NCBI GenBank assembly: GCA_949152475.1
Contig: OX424555.1
Coordinates: 74,973,499 to 75,037,498, forward strand
Source: Terebella lapidaria
Taxonomy: Eukaryota > Annelida > Polychaeta > Terebellida > Terebellidae
Length of the DNA stretch: 64,000 bases
Reading direction: 5' to 3'
Shown here: positions 23,812 to 44,882 of the stretch, piece by piece
Position numbering within the stretch: position 1 is the first letter of the stretch
Layout: every line of letters begins with the position of its first letter
Position numbers and translations under genes: made by a program
Notes under the pieces: generated by a model
Seen by the model: only the letters and a program-made list of their open reading frames with translations
What the model was told of the DNA's origin: nothing
Database searches by the model: none

Positions 23812-24178
23812 TTATGTGCGGAACGACAGTCCCACTCGTACCTCGATGGTGCGCATGATTGGCGACGTGGTCGTCATCCATTTCTTGATGTCCAGAAGTT
23901 CAGGAGGGATCTGCAGATCGCCGAAAACTGGTGGTAAGTCATCCGGACTACCATCGGATGAATCGGTCAGGTCCAGAAGGCTTACCATTCGATGTATTCG
24001 TTTGTCTGGGGTCCACGGATGCTGACCAGATGCATCCAAGATAGGAACATCATCCGGGTCTGCATCCTGAATGAGTGGATCCAAGATGAGCGGGTTGTCT
24101 ATGTGAACTACTAGGATCCTGTCCGAATCAGAATCTGGTAGTCCACCTCGATCACCTGTTGCAGTACAATGAAGGGGC
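23812..24178 (-). pseudogene. Acidic C-terminal tail of element 2 pol
   Basis: The frame (23812-24330) is rich in Asp, Pro and Ile and includes ILVVHIDNPLILDPLIQDAD and LLDLTDSSDGSPDDLPPVFG. It is contiguous with the integrase C-terminal region and has no domain of its own that I recognise. Confidence 0.5.
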
Positions 24179-25530
24179 CTATCCATGCTCGCACAAACTT
24201 GTTGCCTTGTTTGGCTGGTAGATAGTAATAGCGTACCTTGTCGCCTCCCCAAAAGCGAGCCTACCCTTGGTGTGGCCATCATAGCCTCGTTTCTGGCGGA
24301 TAGCGGACTTATCAGGACATGCTCGTGCATGAGTGTTCGCCAGGGCGCGGTAAACCAACTCCAAGTACTCGGGGCTGCACTGTGGTACTCGGCCGATTTT
24401 CACCGCAGTTGGATACATGATATCCATGAGTAGATTTAGCTCCCGGCTGTACAGCATCGCGTGCAGAGTCACCCCTGTAACGTGTGTTATAATCATATCA
24501 ATAGTGTTCCGTGTTTCATGTATTCCCATGATCCGGTTTGCAAGTACGGAAACCCTAAAGTAAACAAGACAAACAACACATTACAACCCCTGGCCAGTCA
24601 AGAGTGGACCGACGACCTATACACCATCAAGACGTATGGGGGCTGGTCATCCCAGTCATTCACACGATCACTAATGAAGGCCGCCAGCATGTTCAGGAGA
24701 GATCGGTTGAGGATCGGTAAAAGGTGGTCTGGACCTTGTTGCTCACTAGCATTTCAGCAAGGGAGCCCCGGAACAGCTTGCTTTCAAATTGCGTGCCCTG
24801 ATCCGAATGTACCTGCTTGGGTATTCCATGGTACACCACCCACCTATTCACCAGCAACCGAGCTACCTCGTCCGTGGTCTGGCACCACAGGGAATAGGTG
24901 TCATTTTACTAGGTGAAATAGTCCGAAATGACCAGGATATATCGGAACCCAGGCGGAGTGACCCGGTGAGTTCCCAGAATGTTCATATCGATCCAGTCAA
25001 AAGGCACGCCAGCCTTAACAGTGGTCAAGAGGTGGCGGCCAGGAGTTTACAGGAGCATACAATCTCTGCACATCCAGGCTGCTACCAGGCCAATGAAAGC
25101 GTTGTTGCAGTCAGTGGATAGTCTTCTGGACTCCAAGATGACTGGTGAACCGAAGTTCAGGCAGTTGGTGGAGCACTTCGTTCCGCAGTGCTGCAGGAAG
25201 CACCAGCTGTCAGAAGGCAGGTGAAGGGTGCAGAGGCTCATAGCGCTGGTAAAGTAGGCCTTCGTGGAACGCGAGCTGTTCCCGATGGGAGACCAATGCT
25301 TGGGTCTCCTGACTCTCTTCCATGTAGGTTTCCTGCTCTGCCTTCGAAGGTTTCTGGTCAGCCTCAAGGACCTTTATTATTGGTGCTAGGGCGCGGTCTG
25401 CCCTTTGCTTTGCAGCCAGTTGTTCTGGAGAGCAGCCACCCAAGTAGGTTGGCTCATTGGTTAATTGCCGCTCATACTCGGACTCGGATGAGGACGTGGT
25501 GGGTTCCCAGAAAGAAAACATTCCCACCAT
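24179..25530 (-). pseudogene. Integrase of element 2
   Basis: The segment at 25210-25530 is a linker with QLAAKQRADRALAPIIKVLE. It is followed across a stop by VLHQLPELRFTSHLGVQKTI and FHWPG (zinc-binding part). Near 24560-25020 are shifted pieces DWIDMNILG, LLVNRWVVYHGIPKQVHSDQ and GTQFESKLFRGSL, which keep two of the DDE aspartates. The segment at 24179-24529 has RELNLLMDIMYPTAVK and a tail. It is clearly inactive. Confidence 0.75.
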
Positions 25531-25999
25531 CGAGGAGGACTCGCTAGGGTTGAGTTTTACCCCGAATCGAATGCAGGAGGGTGAACTCCTGTTGCCCGGG
25601 CCGCCGTGGTATTGAGGGCTGCGGAGGCCTGCAGTCGCCCCAGAAGATCCAGGTATGAGTCAGAAGACAAATCCTTGCTGCGCTGGAATTGGGTCATTCC
25701 TGCGCAGTCCCGATTCTTGCACTTATGGCAACGTGACGGTCTGTCAGCATTGCCATAGACGTAGAATCAATACCCAGTATTCCGAGTGACCAAAACAGGG
25801 TCCGTTATCCAATCTCATAGTTCGGGGACAGAAAGTCATAGCAAACATACGAGAGAAAACAGAAATGACAGGGGAACTGATGAGCCCCCAAAAAGCCATG
25901 TTGCTTTCCGTTGTGGTGCTCTATTTTTATGTCATATTCCTGGAGTTTGACAAGCCACCGGACCACCAAGCCATCAGCCTAACTATAGTTGACCAGCCA

Positions 26000-26368
26000 T
26001 CAGAGTGAACTGTGGTCAGCCCGCAACCAGAAATGCCGCCCCAACAAGTAATGCTGGAACCGCTTAGTCATAGTTACAACCGTGAGGAGCTCGCGGTCAG
26101 TCGTGCAATAGTTCATTTGAGAGCAGCTCAGGGCCACACTCGCATAAGCTACTACACGCTCCTGTCCGTCCACGACCTGTGAGAGAACACCGCCGAGTGC
26201 TAAGTTACTGGCGTTCGTGTCCAGAATACACTCACTGTCAGGAAGTGGGTGCCGGAACACAGGTGTTCCACAAAAGCTGACTCCTGGGAAGCCTGCTATC
26301 TCTGCGAAGCCCTGGATAAACTGGCAGTGGAAGCTCACGAAACCCAAGAAGGACCTCACGTCCATCAC
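26000..26368 (-). pseudogene. RNase H domain of element 2
   Basis: The 122-codon frame has DVRSFLGFVSFHCQFIQGFA, CILDTNASNLALGGVLSQVV, RVVAYASVALSCSQMNYCTT, DRELLTVV and LRADHSSL. These are the catalytic and structural motifs of Ty3/gypsy RNase H, including D of LDTNAS, E of DREL and D of ADHSSL. The C-terminal part continues in another frame (near 25900-25990) with LVKLQEYDIKIEHHNGKQHG. Confidence 0.85.
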
Positions 26369-26668
26369 GATACAAGGTCAGGACCTGTGCTTTTCGGCCT
26401 CAATCTTTGATCGGTCCGGACGAACACCTGTGCTTGTCACCATGAAGCCAGGTACAAGATCTCTTTGCCAAAGAGTTCGCACTTGTTGGGCTTAGCCTAA
26501 CGTGGTCATTTATGATGAGTATAAGTTTTATCGCCCTTGACTCTTCGGTCTGGTAGATGGCCGGTAAATTTTTTTTCTCCCAAATCGCATTACTATCCAT
26601 TTTGGGCCATTTCCAGGCAAAAAAAAAATAATTCACCCTTTGAAAAAAACTTGACACTTTTTGGCTTT

Positions 26669-28560
26669 ATAATGGGAGCTGCGGCAGCTGTACTCCCAGA
26701 AACCTTGAAGATGGGACTCAGGTATTGACACTTTCAAATGGGAAGTCATATGTGGCGATTAGTGTGGTGACCTTGAAATTTAACTTTCGATGAGCTTTGA
26801 AAGGCCTTTCCGAATATTGTATACCAAATCCGAATATTTTGATGACCTTGAATTTGACATTTGATCTTATTTGCGAGGTCAAAGCACAAAATGGCTAATA
26901 TCTTGCTTATTATATGATTTTACAGATCAGGAATCAATTGAGCATATGATATAAACTGAATATTGTCATGACCTTTCAGGAATGATATATGCTGAATATT
27001 CTGATGACTTTGAATTTGACCTTTGACCTCATTTTCAAGGTCAGAGCACAAATTGGCTAATATCTTGCTTATTATCGATTTTACAACTCAAGAATCAATT
27101 GAGCATATATGAAATGATATAAACTGAATATTGTCATGACCTTGAATTTGACCTTTGACCTTACTTCAAGGTCAGAGCTCAAAATGGCTAATTTCTCGCT
27201 TATAATCGACTTTACAGCTTAAGAATCAATTGTGAACCTATAGGAAATAATATATGCTGAATATTGACATGACCTTGAATTTGACTTTATTTTCAAGGTC
27301 AGAGCACAAAATGACTAATATCGTTTATTATCGACTCTACAGTTTGGGAATAGGTTGTGTACAGGAAATAATACATGCTGAGTATTCTCATGACCTTGAA
27401 CATGGCCATTGACCTTATTTTCAACGTCGGAGAACAAAATGGCTAATATCTTGTTTGTTATCAACTTAAAGGCTTGTTGATCAATTGTAAACATACATGA
27501 AATAATATATGGTGAATATTGTTATGACCTTGAATTTGACATTTGACCTCATTTTTCCTTCATAATGGGAGCTGTATGGAGTAAACTCGAAGAACACTTC
27601 AAGATGGAGCCTAAATATTGGTAGTATCAAATGGAAAATCATGTTGCAGTTTCAATGGTAATCTTAAATTTCACCCCCAATGACTTTGGAAGGTCAATAA
27701 GGCAATATTGATGAAAAAGAGTTATGGTTTAAAACTAAACATTTTCCGGTAACCTCTCTTAACCCTTGGACGTTTTTTTTTTTTCAAAATGGTGGCTGTT
27801 TCGACAAAAACGACCAGTTTTGGATTTGGTGGTCATTTTCCTAAATCTGTTCAGTAACTTTTTTTCTAATTTTGCATAAGCATGACATTTTAGGCCATCT
27901 GTAAGATGTATGAATGTGGTAGCCCTTGAATCGCTCAAAAAGCCCGAAAAGTAGGCCCAAAATGGCCTAAATTTCACTTTTTGGCTTTTGCAGCTTGTGT
28001 AAGAAGAAATACAGTCTTGTAAGAAGAAATACAGTCATTCAAAATGCTGGAATAGGCCCAAAATATCCAAAATTTCACTCCATTGCATTTCGCTTGAAAC
28101 TTATTTAGTAACTTTCTCTCTATATTCACATATTCATAACATTATGCTATGTTCATTTCGTGTGTTGGAGATGGAATGCCTCAAATCGCTCGAAAAGCTC
28201 AAAATACAGGCCCAAATCTCGCAAAGCGGGCTGACATGAACAAATTGGTATACAAAACGCTTACAGATACAATATGAGCATGTATTATGGACATATAGGA
28301 AGTCATTTATGGCAGATTTTTTGATGACCTTGAATTCGACCTCACATGACCTTGAATGGTGAATCTCCAGGTCACGTCCCAACTGAAACGTTTAATTTGA
28401 CCTGTACCTACTAGAGGGCTGCAAATAAAGCTTAGGTTTTTATTTTGAACTTTTAAGTCATATATTGTGGATCTTTTGGTGGTCATGAAGCAGATGACCA
28501 CGAGTGGTAAGTTCGAAGATCACATCTGAATTCAATGTGTAAATTGGACTCTGCATACAA
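26669..28560. repeat. ~134-bp tandem array with TGACCTTGAATTTGACC motifs, plus diverged flanks
   Basis: Units carrying a TGACCTTGAATTTGACC-like core followed by CAAGGTCAGAGCACAAAATGG start near 26843, 27003, 27136, 27270, 27390 and 27524, with spacings of 160, 133, 134, 120 and 134 bp. A block 'ataatgggagctg...' occurs before (26670) and after (27564) the array, so a larger duplication encloses it. Diverged cores continue at 28325-28400. Two 21-bp copies of 'ttgtaagaagaaatacagtc' abut at 27995-28036. Confidence 0.8.
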
Positions 28561-28601
28561 CATGGCTGTAGCTAGAGCTTAGGTTTTATTACGATCATAT
28601 A

Positions 28602-29898
28602 CACAGTCGTCAACGTGCGCACAGGATTCCTGTAGCGGAGTTACAGGAAGCCTGCAAAAAACAACAACATAATCTGAGAAAATTGATGGTAGGTGGGTAT
28701 TTTTGGTTGGAAACACATCCCAAAAGGAGTTTCCAGCAAAGCGACTAAGCAGATAGACTAACATAATGATATTCTTTTGCGTGGTAGTTTCATTTGTTGT
28801 TGACACCTTCGTTATTATTAACTATAAACACATGAAGTGAGATTATTCCTCAATTATCGTTCGATTGCCTCTTTGCCTACATGAAATCACCATATAATGG
28901 AACTTTTGCCCACTGCTAATGTACATGGGGGTTTATTGGTTCACAGTTGATTAAATTCGACAGTTAATGGGAGGTGACACTCGTCTGGGAGGTGACACTC
29001 GCTAACAAAAACACACACGTAAGATAGGTTAGGTCTATGTGTTGCATGGACCTAGGTTAGGTCCATGCAACACACCAATACTGATATCATTGAGGACATG
29101 ATGAGCACTGTATATTCAGTTTATTATATTGTTCCAGTTGTTACACATAATAAGTTATTTTACTGTAAATTTAGTGAAAGATATATTTGGGGGCAATGTT
29201 CCATCTAGTGCTTCTTGCATACTAAATTACTTTACAACGAAGAAAAGGCATTGCCAGTTGATGAGATCCAGCCAAGAATATCGCAACCTATATGCTTGTA
29301 CTTTTCCAGTACAATGCACAATCCATGAATCTGACCTCTGTATGTGTTTATATTGATGTGTACAAAGTTAAGTTGAAATTTTAGGGCAATTTTACATCCA
29401 GTGTTACTTGAATACTGAAGCGCCTGTTACGTGAATACTTCAGCGCCTGTTACGTGAATCCTGCAGCACATATCTCGTGTGTGCTACGATAAACAATTGC
29501 TTGACAAACACAAACAGACGAGTGTCACCTCCCATTAACTGATGAATTTGTTCAACTGCGAACCAATCAACCCCCATGCACAGTAGCAGTGGGCAAAAGT
29601 TCCATTATATGATGATTACATGTAGACAAAGAGGCAATAGGACGATAATTGAGGGATAATCTCATTTCATGTGTTTATAGTTAATAATAACGAAGGTATT
29701 AACAACAAATGAAACTACCACGCAAAAGAATATCATTATGTTAGTCTATCTGCTCAGTCCCTTTGCTGGAAACCTCGTTTGGGATGTGCTTCCAACCAAA
29801 GATACCCACCTACCATCAATTTTCTGATTATGTTGTTGCTTTTTGCAGGCTTCCTGTAACACCGTTACAGGAATCCTGTGCGCACGTTGACGACTGTG
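28602..29898. mobile_element. 1.3-kb foldback-type element with ~385-bp inverted arms
   Basis: The left arm (28602-28987) and right arm (29515-29898) are inverted copies, ~90% alike by eye, with ends CACAGTCGTCAACGTGCG. Both sides are flanked by ATATA (28597-28601 and 29899-29903), consistent with a 5-bp target-site duplication. The 527-bp centre has no transposase. It contains a 15-bp perfect hairpin (29039-29053 with 29059-29073, 5-nt loop) and two adjacent copies of GCGCCTGTTACGTGAAT. It is a non-autonomous DNA element (MITE or foldback type). Confidence 0.85.
29039..29073. other. Perfect 15-bp stem hairpin at the centre of the foldback element
   Basis: GTGTTGCATGGACCT and its exact complement AGGTCCATGCAACAC flank the loop AGGTT. 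It is too stable and central to be chance alone, but its role is unknown. Confidence 0.7.
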
Positions 29899-29903
29899 AT
29901 ATA

Positions 29904-30100
29904 GGAAGTCATACATAGCAGATCTTTGGGTAGTCTGAAGTTGATCTGAGATGACCTTGAGCAGTAAATCCGAAGGTCACATCTTACTTGAAATGTATAA
30001 TTTTGGACTCTGTACGGCTGTAGTCAGAGCTAAATCAAACATTCTAGATCTTTCTTTTTAGACAAACCAAAATTGTCCGGTAAGCTATCTTAACCCTTGG
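29904..30100. repeat. Continuation of the TGACCTTGA repeat family
   Basis: A unit with GATGACCTTGAGCAGTAAAT and GGTCACATCT resembles the unit at 28315-28380 on the far side of the foldback element. This shows that the insertion landed within or beside this repeat family. Confidence 0.55.
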
Positions 30101-33100
30101 GCTTATTTTTTCTTAAAGCATAACGGCAGTTCTTATCGACTTATACAGTATTAGGATAGGTTCACGAACCAATTTTGATACGATACCAAAATATATTCGA
30201 ATAATATCCAAACTGCATCAATTTTACATGTGTGTGCTGTTCGAATAATTTACTGAATTCCTTCTTTAGTATGAACAAGATCTCTTTCATGTCCTCGCGG
30301 ACTTCAATTTCAAATACTTATGAAGCTCGAACTATTTTTCAGTTTCCAATATCAGACCAAATCCATGTCTTTTTTGTCGTAGAAATATTACACGAAAACA
30401 ACAAGTGCCATTGTTCAATAATGCTTTTTATTAGATAAATAATAAATGATCACGTAATAGTTGATATTTTCCGGAGAGCGAGGCGCCTACTGATTGTATG
30501 TGTGAGTGTGTGGGGCCGCGTGGTACAGTGGTAATCCAGATAGAGACGTGGTTGAGACAACAGTGTAGGGAGACATCAGGCTGAAGATGGCTGGGCATCT
30601 AGACTAGTGGGGGGTTCACATCGGGCGTGCATAGCAACAGTCACATGGATAGCGGTTCATTGTATTTAGAAAATTTACGACATAGTTGCTCAACAGTGAG
30701 TAGATTTGTGCAAAGGTTGGAAGCAGAAGTGATATGAGCCATTGAAAAGAGGTAGATGTGTTTGAAAGTAATGTCAGTGGGAAGCAATGGAGAAGATACA
30801 AAGACGGGGTGGCAACTAATAGTGAGAGAGAATCCAGAAAGACTACAGACAGGAGGGAAAGTCACCGGCTGGCAGGACGAGCTGTAGCACTCTGGCAAGG
30901 TAACCAAGCACAGCTGTATGGAGGGAACCAAGACTAGGGGCAGCGAAGGAGTATAGAGTAAGTGGCAGGGGAGGGGTCAGAACATTGATGAGATAAATAA
31001 TGAGAGTTACATACAACACGATTTTTTAAAGGATCAGGCCAAATAAAGAGTTTGATAGCAATTAAGATACACACTAGTTGCATTACATGTCATTGTAGAT
31101 ACAGCAGAAATGTTCAAAAGAACCAGCAATTTAATATTGAGACATTTGTCAGAGATCATTTTTTAAAAGAAAATAATGAACATGGAAACTGCATTTTAAG
31201 TTTTGTGCCAATTGGAATATAAAATGCAAGACAAATTCGTTTAAATCCTTAGTACAAGATGTAAAAATGATAACCACCTTAGTCATACTGTCCATAAATA
31301 TAATAAATTTTTGACAAACAGTATCTTTATAATACATACAATACAGGACATAAGAATATTTTCACTGCCAAATTTCATAAATCATATAGGAGCCTCAAAA
31401 TAAGGAAAGCAGAACATTGGTAAAAACACAGAAAGCAGAGATAGCAGATAAAGCGATGTATGAAAATACACACTAGGAAGATAGGCCTGGTCATACAGAA
31501 CATACCATATTCTGGTATTGATTTATATAAGGAAGCCTAAGGAGCTTGACCCTCCCCCTGCATGCCTCTAATGTTACGTCGCCATCATGAAATATTTGTT
31601 TTTCTGTTCGTTACAAATCTAAAGAGACCACAAAGAGATCTGCTTGTGAGATCTTTATATTGATCAAGTGTAAAATTTGTTACCATGGTAACCCCAGAAA
31701 GCAACCTGCTTGACAACATTCAACAGCATCAATAACTGAAGTTATCAGGAGTCTAAGAAATACGCTCAGAAAGAACCATTCACTTATGTTTATTTGCAGT
31801 AACTCAGTAACTTGCAAAATGATGTTTTGCAATTTCCAACAAATGATGACAAATAGTGTCCAAGGGTCATGATATATCTTGTGTGGGGATCATAATGTAC
31901 ATCTCGCATATATCTTACAAACAATATCTTGCAAGTGTCTCTACAAACATGATACCAGTGTGCTTCTTGTAATAAATAAATAATATATTTTAGCAACAAA
32001 ACACACTTTTGGATCAACAATATAACATGTCATAAGTTGGTACACTATAGGGTACCGTTCAGCTACCACACCGCTACTGCTTATAGCATAAAGCAACTAT
32101 CTCCAACCAGTATGTACATAACAATATATATATATATATATAAAAGATTTCTCCGTACAGAGCTACATATGTATATGTTTATATAACACTTGTCTTCAAG
32201 GAAGGGAAAACACATTGCATCAACTACACTTTTGCTTTTACATTTCCATTCAATGTTTGTGTCAATGAAAAGTACGCTCGAAAAGAAATAAAGCATATAT
32301 ATGCTGTATACACAAATGACAAAATGTACTGGCATCTCATCAACATACACTAAAAACTAAGATTTGTACAATAAAGGCTTTTAATACATTTCATACAGAA
32401 AAATGTACAATTATACATGTATATACACTCTAAAAAACGATACTGGACATAAAAAAGATTTGCATGTCACGGAGCTGGCTGATAACCAGACTGTAACCAT
32501 GGAAACAGGGCAGGAAGGTGTTGGGACTATGTTTGCTATCCAGTTGTCTGTCATGTACATCACTCGCGTCACAAGCGTACCTCACACCCAGCACTAGCTG
32601 ACTCGATCACAAATGCTGTCTGTATGTGCTCACAACACAGCATATCAAACTGGTAGTGTTGGTCTAAAATTACAAATATTGATTATCTTGTTTGAAAAAT
32701 ACTGGTCAGATACACATTAGCAGCAAACCATTTCCAACAATGTGACATCATGTACAGAGCCAAGATTGGTTCGTTGGATAAAATTTGAACCCTTCAAGAT
32801 TGAAAATGCAAAGTGGAAAACTTGCTATCACAAACTTGACACAAGAATTTCTTTCTGCTGTTTTGTTCTCACAAGTGCATAAGGCTAAAAGTACAAATGT
32901 TACAGCTATAAATCGCTGATAATACTATTGTCTACAAATATGGCCACCTAACAAGACATTGGTAAATACTGCAACATTATTTAAAACCACATTCAAACCA
33001 CAAATTCTTCCTGATTTTGTTCATTTATCAACAATACTTTTAACACCTAATACATAAAATGCCAGTTAAAAGTGAAAAGTTACTATAATACAAAACATTT

Positions 33101-33478
33101 GTGTGATGTTTGATGCATATGTATATATAGATGTCTTGATGAGATGATTCAATATCATGATGATAGAGGGACACACGCGTACATGGACAACACACACAAG
33201 TAAGCTGCCTATACAGGTATTGTTTGGTAATTGTAACAAATGTCAGATGTATATTTCATCTGAAAGATGGAGCGTCTGAACCATACAGCTACAACAGCTC
33301 ATGCAGTCAATGATTTCCATTTCAGGTATGTCGGCTGGTTTGTCCAACATTGTGATATAACTTGGTGGTACGCGGAGATACAACGTTGATGAGAACACGT
33401 AGCAACTGTTCATTGTGTGACTGGAAGGCTCCAGAGACCTGCTCAATGCGACGGCTGTAACAGTCACATGATCGTCAT
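30101..33478. other. Spacer downstream of the ZMIZ gene (possibly including its 3' UTR)
   Basis: It is AT-rich with short frames only. A tRNA A-box-like word TGGTACAGTGG is at 30521 and a B-box-like GGGTTCACATC near 30613, about 90 bp apart, at best a decayed tRNA-derived SINE. A TA microsatellite lies at 32120-32142. Candidate minus-strand AATAAA sites occur near 31790 and 30425. Confidence 0.4.
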
Positions 33479-33966
33479 GTGACCCACCTGGAGGCTGCTA
33501 CATCGTATGATCAGTTCACCTCAGTCCAGGACTGTCCAACAAGTGACACAGCATCTATCAGTCAGGTAATTGTCATGGCAACTCCATGTCATGTTCAGAG
33601 TTGGCCTGATGACTTCCCCATCATCACCAGATCTCTGCCTGGCGTCCATTACTGTCTTTTGTTGACATCGTATCCTCGCAGTGTTGATGGAGATCCCTTG
33701 GCAGATCCCACCTCCAGTGTTACACCATTCAGTCTTCAGTGGCAAGGTCACAGTCAAAGAGTTCTCGGACTGTTTCCCAGCGAAAAACAGTTCCAAAATG
33801 CATAGCAGACAGTTCGGAGTTTTAGCAAAGTTTGCTCCCACAGTGAATACTCGACCAGTTGTCATGGGAACGAGCTCATGTCCTGGTTCACTGTCACAGT
33901 ATCCTTGATGCGAGGTTTGGGAGATCCTGGAGTGGTGTGCTGCTCGAGACAATTTGTCGACATTGT
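33479..33966 (-). other. Probable start of the ZMIZ 3' UTR
   Basis: The sequence directly after the stop codon on the minus strand should be 3' UTR. A 143-codon open stretch (33521-33952) here is not conserved-looking and is taken as chance. The poly(A) site cannot be fixed; a candidate AATAAA (minus strand) lies near 31790, so the UTR could extend well past this span. Confidence 0.4.

Positions 33967-44882
<10,916 letters not shown>

Larger units (their letters stand above)
23812..26500 (-). mobile_element. Decayed, truncated Ty3/gypsy retrotransposon, element 2
   Basis: The minus-strand order is RNase H (26000-26368), RNase H end and cysteine cluster (about 25680-25990), integrase zinc-binding region (25060-25530), integrase core fragments (24560-25020) and C-terminal region (23812-24529). 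The RT is missing: upstream of CELFGKEI near 26490 the sequence becomes unrelated AT-rich DNA, so the element is 5'-truncated. Stops and frameshifts are frequent. It differs clearly in sequence from element 1. Confidence 0.8.

Noticed and set aside
30515..30630. A functional tRNA gene
   Set aside because: The A and B box-like words are about 90 bp apart and no cloverleaf can be drawn.
33521..33952. 143-codon minus-strand frame directly after the ZMIZ stop
   Set aside because: No recognisable domain; best explained as chance in the 3' UTR.
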